64,000 nt of DNA from Hippopus hippopus (Eukaryota; Mollusca; Bivalvia; Cardiida; Cardiidae): the NCBI GenBank assembly GCA_946811185.2, contig OX328108.1, positions 35,214,493-35,278,492 of the forward strand. Reading direction: 5' to 3'. A program made the translations under genes and the position numbers. The notes under the pieces were generated by a model. That model saw nothing but the letters and a program-made list of their open reading frames with translations. It was not told the DNA's origin and did no database searches. Each line of letters begins with the position of its first letter. Position 1 is the stretch's first letter. Positions 33,508 to 49,762 of the stretch are shown here, piece by piece.

Positions 33508-33780
33508 TATATGGCTTGCAACCGCGAAAAGGGGCATTTGGACATTTGCGTAAAGTGTCGTCTCGGATCAGCCTGCGCAGTCTGCGCAGGCTAATCCGAG
33601 ACAACACTTTACGACTACATTAGATTTTGTGCTACAGTGAACTTGCGCAAAACAGAAAATTACATAAAAATGGAAATTGTCGTTTCGGATTAGCCTGCAC
33701 GGACTGCGCAGGCTGAGCCGATACGACACTTTACGCAGATGTCCGACTGTCCCTTTTCGCGTGTTGCAAACCATATAATG
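33508..33780. mobile_element. MITE-D, two internal hairpins
   Basis: TIR-like ends: GCGAAAAGGGGCATTTGGAC at the left, and reverse complement GCGAAAAGGGACAGTCGGAC at the right. There are two separate GC-rich hairpins, one around 33,575 (CTCGGATCAGCCTGCGCAG) and one around 33,695. A second copy is at 42,510-42,762. It abuts the MITE-B copy. Confidence 0.85.
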
Positions 33781-34229
33781 TATAATAAGACGGACAAATG
33801 AGTCTTTTTTATGAACTTCAGTCACCTGATTCTTTCACCCAAATATCCACGAATATTAACGAAAATTTTAAAGCGAGTTCAATCAGACTGCCAATATTAT
33901 ATGACACGTACTTTGTAATGAAGTCATAACAAATAGCGTATGAATATATCACGCATTGTTCAACGACGTTTGTATCACAAAATTGTTAACTTTCACTAGG
34001 AACGCTGAAAACGAAATTCTGTTTGCAGATAGCGTAAATGAAGATCAGCATACGAAGGACAAGCAATGGTTTTTTTCCAAATACAAAGTCAATCACAATA
34101 AAATTATTTGACAAAAGAGCTTGGAAATTACAGTACCTGACTCCTCCAAACTTAGAAAAAATGTAAGTTTGTTTTCATTCAGCACTGTTGGGTTCTTTCG
34201 CATTTTTTTATCATACGAACTTGAAGATC
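33781..34229. other. Intergenic, no gene seen
   Basis: AT-rich sequence downstream of secernin. Only a possible MITE-C arm fragment (GTAAATGAAGATCAG, 34,032) was recognised. Confidence 0.4.
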
Positions 34230-34617
34230 AAGGATTTTGAAAATGTTGTGGAAAATGGCAAAAATTCTGGTGACCAGAATTTTCTGTTTTTCCCACAATT
34301 TTTTCTACTCCTTCAGAAAGGATTCAAATAAATCAAGCCACATTTAATTTGTTGTCTGTTAACTGATGGGTCTAAAATATGTCGACAAGAGAGAGTTTAC
34401 CATTTACCAACAGATCCAGAGTTTTAACGACCCTGCGAAAGAACTTTGAAAATGTTGTGGGAAAAAGAGAAAATGCTGGTAACTAGTACTTTCTCTTCAT
34501 CCCACAATGTTTTCTACTATTTCAAAGGAAAATCCAATTATTTGAGCTACATTTACATTGTCGTCTGCAGATGCTTTCAATTTGGGGAAGTCTGAAATAT
34601 TGTCTTTTGGAAATGAG

Positions 34618-34621
<4 letters not shown>
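34230..34621. mobile_element. Two MITE-A copies in tandem, the second touching the secernin stop codon
   Basis: The first (34,230 to about 34,395) has variant core ATTCTGGTGACCAGAAT. The second (about 34,393-34,621) has core GCTGGTAACTAGTAC and ends AAATGAGTTAA. That terminal TTAA at 34,618-34,621 supplies the TAA stop of the minus-strand secernin gene. Confidence 0.8.
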
Positions 34622-41381
<6,760 letters not shown>

Positions 41382-41424
41382 CTGGAAAGAAATAGTAAAC
41401 GTGACTCGAATCGTTTGCATTTGT

Positions 41425-41690
41425 TTGTTAGTGTCGTTTTTAACATAATTTCAGTTATATCATGGTATCCAGTGCACCTTTCCATGTTTTCCTGGCGTTT
41501 CTTTTACCAGTGCTTAGCACAACATTCTTCCCGAACCAGTGATTGTTTTCCCACATAGCCATCGTTGAAACAATGATCAAAGGTGGGAGAGGAGTGAATC
41601 CTGTCGTAATGACTATCATCACTCTTCGGAGAGAAAATGGCCAAGCTCGGGATTCGAACCAGCGATCTGGTCTCATATAACAGAGAACTG
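41425..41690 (-). mobile_element. SINE-1 copy just upstream of secernin
   Basis: Minus strand: B-box-like GGTTCGAATCCCGAGC, body GACAGGATTCACTCC, tail GTTAAAAACGACACTAACA. It starts 40 bp from the secernin 5' UTR acceptor. Confidence 0.78.
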
Positions 41691-41849
41691 TATCCAGGTA
41701 TGAGGTGGAGGTTAAGCCTATAGGTGTAGGCAGAAGCGGGAGAAGAGCACATGAGGCGGGAGGGGGGGGGGGGTCGGGGAAGAGCAGATTCCCGTCTCTT
41801 AAGGCAAACATTTATAGGGTCTAGCTCGTGAACATTTGGCACGGTAGTA

Positions 41850-42240
41850 TCTGGTGATAGAATGTGCAGTCGGATCTTGGATCTACACTGTCTTACATAT
41901 TACGGTAAGACTTTTCCAGACAAAATAAATGTTGCCATTTCAAAGTCATTTTTTGGGGGAAATATATCCATATTGGACAGTTTAGATCCAAGATCAGACT
42001 GCACATTCTGTCCGCCACCAAATACTCAAATACGGGCACATATCAAACTCAGTCGCAGTGGAAATCTATATACAACCGTTTACCTTACAAATCCGAGTTT
42101 TTACCACACTGCACAGGAAGACTTTTGAAAACATTGTGGGAAAAGGAGAAATTGCAGATGACCAGCATTTTCTTTTTTTCCCATATTTTTTTTTACCACA
42201 TCAAGGAACTGAACCTCAGTTTTACCAGTCAAAAAGTTGT
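41850..42240. repeat. MITE-C followed by MITE-A
   Basis: MITE-C at about 41,850-42,020, with its palindrome opened and one inner part inverted. MITE-A at 42,085-42,240 with core GCAGATGACCAGC. Confidence 0.6.
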
Positions 42241-42274
42241 TTTAAAATACTCGTATTTTGAATTCGGAGGGGTG

Positions 42275-42462
42275 TAAAATTTGTTTCAACGACCCTGCAA
42301 AAGAAATCCATTGAAAATACTGTGGGAAAAGAATTTGATCTTCTCCATTTTCATTTTTTCATTAAAAAAAATGCAGTCATTTTATCCACATTTAATTTGT
42401 CATCTGCAAATGCTTTCAATTCTGAGAAGACTAAAATTTTGTCATTTGGTAAAGAGTTAACT
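42275..42462. repeat. MITE-A, core decayed
   Basis: AACGACCCTGCAAAAGAAAT at the left, TTGTCATTTGGTAAAGAGTTAA-type right end. The core hairpin is lost. Confidence 0.65.
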
Positions 42463-42509
42463 GGAGGCTGAGTAAAGAGTAAACGGTCGAGACAGTGTAA
42501 GTTGGTTTG

Positions 42510-42762
42510 CAACACGCGAAAAGGGGCATTCGGACATTTGCGTAAAGTGTCGTCTCCGATCAACCTGTCCGCGCAGGCTAATCCGAGACGGCACTTTACG
42601 ACCATTAGATTTTGTGCTACAGTAGACTTGATCAAAACAGAAAATTACATAAAAACGGAAAGTGTCGTTTCGGATTAGCCTGCGCGGACTGCACTGGCTG
42701 ATCCGAGACAACACTTTACGCAAATGTCCGAATGCCCCTTTCCACGTGTTGCAGGCCAATTA
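42510..42762. mobile_element. MITE-D, second copy
   Basis: GCGAAAAGGGGCATTCGGAC at the left, with its reverse complement (CGAATGCCCCTTTCCACG) at the right. Two hairpins lie near 42,570 and 42,690. As at 33,508, it abuts a MITE-B. Confidence 0.85.
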
Positions 42763-42763
42763 T

Positions 42764-43010
42764 GTGAACCATTGTCTGTAAAAAGGGGGTTATATGCATC
42801 TGCAAAATATCGACCCAAACAGCCTTCCCAGTCCGGGCAGGCTGACCTGGGTCGAAACTTTTCTGCTTGACAAAAGACCTGATTAACACATGATTTTATC
42901 AGTTGTTAGAATGGATTTTATAAATCCATAGCTATGTGATGACTTGCTTATTGTGATGCATCATATGGATGCAACAAACCCCCTTTGGTCACGAAAAGGC
43001 TCATATATAA
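42764..43010. mobile_element. MITE-B
   Basis: GAACCATTGTCTGTAAAAAG at the left, hairpin near 42,835, CAAACCCCCTTTGGTCACGA at the right. Confidence 0.75.
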
Positions 43011-43137
43011 TTCATTAATACAATAAATGCTTCAGTGGTCTCAGAAGATCAATGAAACAGTAACATAACATAATAATAGTGATAACTAACATTGTCTAGC
43101 TTTACAACAGTTCGGGCCATTTCCGAGAATGTAAACG

Positions 43138-43545
43138 AGGTGTAAGTAGGTAGGTAGGTAGGTAGGTAGGTAGATAGTTAGATAGATAGATAGATAGATA
43201 GATAGATACATGCATACATATATACATACAATGAGACAATGATACAATGGTATTGGGATATAAAGATACAACGAGACAAAGCTACAATGGTTCAAAGATA
43301 CACTGATAGAATGGTACAATTTTACGATGATACAATGATACAAGAAAGAAAGAAAGATTAAATGATATTTGAACAAAGAAAGAAAGGAACGAACGAATGA
43401 CGGGCGAAAATTAAGGAAGGAAGGAAGGAAGAAGGAAAGAAGGAAGGAAGGAAGGAAGGAAGGAAGGAAAAGAGGGAGGAATGAAAGAAGGAAAGAAAAG
43501 AGAAAAGAAAAGAAAGAAAGAAAGAAAGAAAGAACAGAAAGAACA
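43138..43545. repeat. Microsatellites (GTAG)n, (ATAG)n, (GGAA)n, (GAAA)n
   Basis: (GTAG/ATAG)n at 43,138-43,206; degenerate TACAATGA repeats to 43,345; (GGAA)n and (GAAA)n mixtures at 43,410-43,545. ORFs over them are artefacts. The stretch 43,546-43,980 holds nothing recognisable. Confidence 0.92.
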
Positions 43546-43984
43546 GAAGTTTCTTGTTAACGAACAAGTTCAGACTCCCACATGTTTCATCGCACACTTC
43601 AGTTCCTATAAACAGTCAGTAAAACAGAACGCAGCCTTTTTTTTACCAACCTTGTAAAGATCTCTGGCTTTTATGAAGTTAGCAAAATATTATTTTATGG
43701 GAACCGATCACCCTTTCCCATATATAGACACTGTAGCTGAAAACAGTGTAAAAAATGCAAAAAAATACGTTTTTTTTTTATATTTGCAACATAGATTTCT
43801 TGTATACGTGTTCGTGTATAATCTTGACCTTCGAAAATTTTGAAAATTTCCAGATAAATACATCTTTTGAGAGAACTTATTAATACAACTGATTAGTAAA
43901 CGAAACATTGTACATTTTCAAGTTAGTCGACAACGTCCACTCACAGTAATATTTATGCTCTTCAACCATATTCTATAAAACGAT

Positions 43985-44075
43985 CATTCAATGTAGATCA
44001 AGATCAGACTAAACGTTTTTGTGCAGTCTGGTCTCGATCTACACTGTCTGCAAAAGATCCTTATGGCTCTCTTCG
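43985..44075. repeat. MITE-C hairpin
   Basis: AATGTAGATCAAGATCAGAC with TCTGGTCTCGATCTACAC. The outer parts are mostly lost. Confidence 0.72.
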
Positions 44076-44254
44076 CGTGATAAGAGTGTAGACTTGAAGA
44101 GGAAATGGTTATGTGCCCCCAAAAAGTTCTGGTAAATTACGGCGTTTTTATGAGTTTATCTAGTTAATTACCTTACCTAATCGTGGAAGGAAAAGAAAAA
44201 CAGGTTCTGTGAAATATAGAGCTGGGATTACACCCTGACTTAAAGTTAGAGCAG

Positions 44255-45030
44255 GAATATTTGAACCATGCTCTGGCAAAAGGGGGCTTCATGCATCTCC
44301 GTGATACATTCATCACATAATTATGGATCCATAATAGCAACTGTTTTCTTTAACAACCGACTTAATCACGAGGTAGACTGGTCCTTGTGGATACAGAAAA
44401 TTGACCCAAAGCGAAAAGTTTCGGCCCAGGTCAGCCTGCGCGGACTGCGCAGGCTGACCTGGTCGATACTTTTCGCAGATGCATTAAGCCCCCTTTTCAC
44501 AGAGCATGACTCATTTATATGAGCCATGCTCTGGCAAAAGGGGGCTTAATGCATCTCTGTGATCCATGATGATAAGCAAGTCACATAATAATGCATACAT
44601 AAAATCCTTTTTGTATAACAACCGACTGATACATAAGGTACACATACATGTAAGGTACGCTAGTCCTTTGACATGCAGAAAGTTGACCAATAACAAAAAG
44701 TTTCGGCCCAGGTCAGCCTGAGCGCACTGCGCAGGCTGACCTGAGCCGACACTTTTTGCAGAAGTATTCAGCCCCTTTTCACAGAGCATGGCTCATAAAT
44801 ACATGAATATATATTTTTTGACATAATTTGTATGATCCATGCTTTGGCAAAAAAGGGGGCTTCATGCATTCCCGTGATACATTACACCAAACAAGTCATC
44901 ACATAATTTATTGATCCATAAAACTCAATTTGTCTAACAACGGGCTGAATCCTGAGGCAGAACGGTCCTTGGACATGCAGAAAACTTACAAAAGCAAAAG
45001 GCTTTAACTCAGATCAGCCTGTCTATTCAG
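44255..45030. mobile_element. Three MITE-B copies in tandem, same orientation
   Basis: Copy 1 44,255-44,515, copy 2 44,516-44,797 (directly adjoining), copy 3 about 44,830-45,025 (truncated at its hairpin). Each starts CATGCTCTGGCAAAAGGGGG or similar; the hairpins of 1 and 2 contain GCGCAGGCTGACCTG. Confidence 0.85.
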
Positions 45031-45154
45031 GTAGAGGGTTAATTAAGCAAGCATATATTGAGTTCCCAGAGATGCCAAATAATTGTGCTGAAATATACAT
45101 GGACGAAACAAGTATCTTCCTCAAGCAAGCACATCGTAAACTTGTATCCCTTCG

Positions 45155-45375
45155 TTAACTCTTTATAAAACGACAAAATTTTAGACTTATTCAAGTTAAA
45201 ACTACTTGCGGACGATAAATGTGTCACAAATGACAAGACTTGCCTTTGGTAGAAAACAATGTGGGAAAAGGAGAAAATGCTGGTCATTTGCATTTTCTCC
45301 TTTCTCCATATTTTTTTTTTCAAGGGCCTTCTTTCCCAGGGTCGTTAAAACTCGGGATTGTGTGGTAAAGGGTGA
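45155..45375. mobile_element. MITE-A
   Basis: TTAACTCTTTATAAAACGAC at the left, core GCTGGTCATTTGCATT near 45,285, right GGGATTGTGTGGTAAAGGGT. Confidence 0.78.
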
Positions 45376-45505
45376 CTGAAGCTTTGAGTGTACTTGCAAA
45401 ATTTGATGTTGAAGATAAGAGCTTCAAGGCTTTCGCCTGCCTTTGGAAATGCCTGGAATATTTTCATCGATTAATTGAATGAATAAAATACAAAAACATG
45501 AGTCT

Positions 45506-45872
45506 TTAACCCTCTACCAAGTTTCCTAAGTTTTAATTTATGACCCTGAGGAAAAGGGTTTTTTGAAAACATTGTGTGAGGAGGAGAAAATGCTGGTAAA
45601 CCAGCATTTTCTCCTTTTTTCACAATGTTTTCTTCCCTATAAAATAGATATACCATTATTTAACCCTCATCCTGCTAAATAAGTGAAATGAAACTTTTAA
45701 GCCGAAAGTAAAAACCCAATTCTTAATTTTTCAAAAATGTTTTCTGAGGGAAAAATATGTCCTTATCGGACAGTGAAGATCCAGGATCAGACTGCACGTT
45801 CTGTGCAGTCTGATCTTGATCTTCACTGTCCGCAAGTGGTCCTTGAGTCGGACTTAGCAGCCTAGGGCTTCA
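45506..45872. mobile_element. MITE-A half joined to a whole MITE-C at a TTAA
   Basis: MITE-A 45,506-45,660 (core GCTGGTAAACCAGC) stops at TTAA 45,660, where MITE-C begins (TTAACCCTCATCCTGCTAAA). The MITE-C hairpin arms read CAGTGAAGATCC and GATCTTCACTG. Confidence 0.78.
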
Positions 45873-46229
45873 GCTATAACTATTTAACTGTATATGCTTC
45901 AAAGATGGACTAGTCCAAAAGCTCTGTTATCAGGCAAAGCGTTTAAATTCTGCGAGTTGAAACATTCTTAATTGTCCATGCATTTTATCCCCCGATAAGC
46001 TGCGCAATAGCTGACTGGAAAACAAAGTGCAGGATTGATGCAGAAATGCATGAAATAGATAGAAGAGAAAGAAGGCACTTGTCTTCTTTCTGCATCAATA
46101 CACGAGCAGACAGAAATAACGCACGTAGAGTATAGATCGATACGTGTTGACATTTATAATATGTTTCATCATGGCCGCAGGAAGAAACGTGCATGATAAA
46201 TAAATGAATGAATCCATTTCCTGTTTCTT
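45873..46229. other. Intergenic, no gene seen
   Basis: Overlapping minus-strand frames of 61-136 codons occur here, without recognisable motifs. Confidence 0.4.
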
Positions 46230-46910
46230 GACCAGACGACAAATTTTAGACTCGTCCATACTGAAGCAGTTGCAGACGACAAATCTAATGCAGTATAAGT
46301 GGTGGGATAACTCATTGATAGGGTTGAAAACACTTTGGGCAAACAGAAGAAATTGCCTGTTACAGCAGTTTTGATCCCCCAAAAAGTCTTTAGAAGCTTT
46401 CTTCGTCTTGGCGGATATAACATAGATCGTGTAGTAAAGACTGAACTCTTCACTATACCACAAAACTTCAGCACGGTCCAAATTGAAAGCATTTGCAGAC
46501 GACAAATTACATGTGACAAATTACAATCCATTGTTTACCTCTTTACCACATAGCAAAATTTTCAGAACTTGCCGAATTGAAACCAATTGCAGACGACAAA
46601 TAAGATGCAGCTGAAATGATGGCATTCGTCATTGAAAGAGTAGAAAATATTGTGAGAAAAGGATGGTGGCAAGCAGTTCTTTTTGGGGTGGTCAAAAATC
46701 GGAATTATTTGGTACCAGGTTGAAGGGTAGAAAAGACTTTGGGAAAATGTTAATATGTTAACCAGTATTCCCTCCTTTTCCCACAAAGTTTTCTACCTTT
46801 CCAAATACAAATCCCATCATTTGAGCCATTTTTGATTTGATCACTGCTTAATGTTATCAATATGGACGGGTCTAAACTTTTGTTGCTTGGTAAAGCGTTA
46901 GATTCGTGTA
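46230..46910. repeat. Several MITE-A fragments
   Basis: Right-end-type phrases (ACGACAAATTTTAGACTCGT) recur near 46,240, 46,450 and 46,550, with two hairpin remnants near 46,350 and 46,750. They are piled up and partly truncated. Confidence 0.5.
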
Positions 46911-47024
46911 TTCTATACAAAGGTTTGTTACCATTGATTATTCTGCTGCAGAGGGTTGAATCTAAATGACATTCCAGACATAGCTCCGCTTCTCTGAAAT
47001 TATATGTCGTCAGCAAAATGCTTT

Positions 47025-47418
47025 TAATCTTAAGGCTGCTAAATAAGTTAAATGAAACTTTCCATCCTATAGTGAAAAACAAATAAATAGCAATTTAAAT
47101 GTTATCAGAGCTCTAATTAAGAGACAGTGATGATATTCTACATCTATTATTTCTCTTCGAAATCCTATGTTGTAGGTACTCATTAGAATCGTCTCGATGA
47201 GACGATTCTAATGCGTACCCATAACATAGGGTTTAGTGGAGAATAATTAATATTTTCAATTTTAAAATCAAAATCACTCTCTTAGTCTGGATCTCTGTGT
47301 TATGTTTTTTTTTGGGGGGGGGGGGGAAATATATCCTTATCGGACGGTGTAGATCCAAGATCAGACTGCACGTCCGCAAAAAAGTCCTTGAGTCGCGCTT
47401 AGCAGCCGAGGGATTGAT
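47025..47418. mobile_element. MITE-C interrupted by a 193-bp foldback element
   Basis: MITE-C parts lie at 47,025-47,105 (AAGGCTGCTAAATAAGTTAA) and 47,299-47,418 (GGACGGTGTAGATCCAAGAT). Between them, 47,106-47,298 is an almost complete palindrome centred on GAATCGTCTCGATGAGACGA. Confidence 0.75.
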
Positions 47419-47524
47419 ATCGACGATTCCATTTTGTTTTGTACGAGGGCGAATAAAATGTTAATGACATTGCTAGCAAACGTGTGCTTCTGCCAGATAA
47501 TAAATGGTGTACAAGTAGTATCAA

Positions 47525-47715
47525 CATTTATTCAGTTATATAGCGGCGGCCAGTGCACCTGTCAGTGATTGTCTGATGTTTCGTTTGCCAGTATTTCGCA
47601 CATTATTCTTTCCAAGCCACTGACTGCTTTTCCACTCAACCATTGTCAAACAATGATCACCGGTGACAGAAAAATAAATCCTGTCGCAGCGACTATCATC
47701 AATTCTCAGACAGAC
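47525..47715 (-). repeat. SINE-1 copy, 3' half
   Basis: Minus strand GAAAAGCAGTCAGTGGCTTG and GGTGCACTGGCCGCCGCTAT; the head is replaced by the microsatellite. Confidence 0.7.
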
Positions 47716-47906
47716 AGACAGACTGACAGACAGACGGATAGACGGACGGACAGGCGAACGGACGGAAGGTGGGCGGACGGACGAACGGACAGACAGACGG
47801 ACGGACGAATCAAAAGTTGCCGACCACAAGGCTTACGGTTACATATTTACGTACATATCTACATGTACATACCATCCATCTATCCATCCATCCATCCGTC
47901 CATCCA
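47707..47906. repeat. GACA/GACG and (CATC)n microsatellites
   Basis: (GACA)n grading into GGACGGAC at 47,707-47,815; (CATC)n at 47,872-47,906. Confidence 0.9.
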
Positions 47907-48239
47907 AAAGCATGCATTACTTTATGCACAAATGCATCCACACAAACATGCCTAATGTACACACGTCGACACACAGAGAAACGCACTTACCTTTTTTTCC
48001 CCTCTATCAAACTGTGTAAAAAGCCTCCGTATGCAATATTGGCAAGTTTTAAACGATCCAAAACACGCAGTTCTCGGTAAACAAAGTCTGCCTACACTAT
48101 CTTTAAAACAAAACAAAATCGCTGTCTGCCAAGAAACAGTACAGAAATCGTAATCTTTGTACGTGAAAATACGGAGATAATCAGAAACTGCGCGATTCAA
48201 AATGAAATTTACTGTCCGTCTAGTTACGTGTAAAAACCG

Positions 48240-48480
48240 TGAGGCTGTGTGAACCCTTCAGCTGCTATATTGTGCAGTATAAATGAAACAAAAAAATCCG
48301 CTCAATAGTAAAAAATATTGCGGTTTTATAAAGTTGATCACATCGGGAAAAATACCGTAGCGGACAGTGTACATCAAGATCAGACTGCACAGAACGTGCA
48401 GTCTGATCTTTATCTACACTGTCCGCAACAGGGAGTGATCTTGATTTACACTGTATGTAAAACTGCTAAGCGCTCTAATA
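48240..48480. mobile_element. MITE-C, diverged outer parts
   Basis: AACCCTTCAGCTGCTATATT at the left; hairpin 48,358-48,428 with arms GCGGACAGTGTACATCAAGA and ACACTGTCCGC. Confidence 0.7.
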
Positions 48481-48899
48481 TACTTCAGCTAGAAAACTCG
48501 CCCTATCGAATGATTTCATAATAGGCTTGCATGGCGAACTGGCTAGAACATTTGTATCGATTTCGCTCCACAATATGTTCCTTTTCATTAAATAAAAATG
48601 TTTGTGTTAATGCTCTTTTGAAGAGTAACACATTTTCAAAAGTTGTTCAGTTATTTTACGAAGCCCGTGCACCTATACATACTTTCAAAGGACCATTTTC
48701 ATCAACAATTCTAAACCCAGGTTTAGCTCCTGTTTCCGTGACTCAATTTGATTGGTTGAGATATTTAGTGTAACACTTAAAATAAAGAACAAGTATTTCA
48801 TTGGCTGAGGCGTTCTGTTTATTTTGAATAACGCAAATTCAAAGGCTGCTTGCCATAATTTCTCACAAAATGCTGAACATCAGTTTTTGATTTGGTTGT

Positions 48900-49030
48900 A
48901 TGGTTTTAAAAGCTGTTTTCAACATTATTTCACCGATATCGCGGCAGCCAGTGCACCTATTCATGCTATCCTTGACTTTCTTTTACCAGTACTTTGCACA
49001 CTATTGTTTCCAAGCCTCTGACTGCTTTGA
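48900..49030 (-). repeat. SINE-1 3' end fragment
   Basis: Plus strand reads TTTTCAACATTATTTCACCG, then GCGGCAGCCAGTGCACCTAT. Similar pieces lie at 48,655-48,700 and 49,490-49,600. Confidence 0.65.
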
Positions 49031-49069
49031 GATACACTAATTAAATTTCTGAAACATCTGGTTATCATT

Positions 49070-49282
49070 TTAACGCTTTACCAAACGACAAAGTTTGGGA
49101 ATTGTCCAAATTCAAAGCATATGTAGACAATTTAAATGTGGCTCGATTGCTGGTTTTATATTGGAAAGGGTAGAAAACATTGAGGGAAAAAGGGATCATT
49201 TTCTCCTTTTCCCACGATAGTTTCAAAAGGATTCTTCCTCGGAAACGGTCTTTAAACTCCGGACTGTTTGGTAAAGAATTCA
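49070..49282. mobile_element. MITE-A, core shortened
   Basis: TTAACGCTTTACCAAACGAC at the left, right TCCGGACTGTTTGGTAAAGA. The core loses its centre (GGGATCATTTTCTCC). Confidence 0.7.
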
Positions 49283-49716
49283 AAACACACAAATACCACA
49301 AGGAATAACGTACAGCAGTTTTGTCTGAGAAAAGATACCGCCTTGAAATTTTACACGTTTTTAGCAGGCTGTTATCTTCCTACTTTCATTTTAAATGTGC
49401 ACTTTCTTTATTAAAATCCTAAGCGTAGTCGCTGCGTTATTTAAACTGACGTTCAAACGAAGTTTTGAATTGTATTTCCTTTTATCATGACAGCAAGTGC
49501 AATTATCCATGCATTTCTGGAGTTCCCTTGCGGCGCCATGTAAAATACTTTTTTTCTTTCAAGGCCATCGGCTGCTTTCCCGCTTTAAATTCCAAACTAA
49601 AGAGTGCTAGAGAGATAGAGGGAGAAAGAGACAGACAGACAGCGACTGAGACAGAGAGCGCAGTGATGTTTATGTTTCGTATCTAGCGCCAATTAACGTC
49701 AAGCAAAATAGCACAC

Positions 49717-49738
49717 TGACGTCATTCAGTCACATGAC
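49717..49738 (+). promoter_or_regulatory. Possible CRE and E-box upstream of the 1,086-codon ORF
   Basis: A consensus cAMP response element TGACGTCA (49,717-49,724) and GTCACATGAC (49,729-49,738), an E-box of the M-box type, lie 25-46 bases before the ATG. Promoter function is an inference from position. No TATA box is seen. Confidence 0.4.
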
Positions 49739-49762
49739 TAATGAAAAACAAAAAAAAAAAAA

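Noticed and set aside
43086..43597. ORFs rich in YLSI or ERKKERK repeats
   Set aside because: They translate the tetranucleotide microsatellites.
45968..46531. Overlapping minus-strand ORFs of 61-136 codons
   Set aside because: No motif, signal peptide or splice context was recognised, and part of the region is MITE-A debris.
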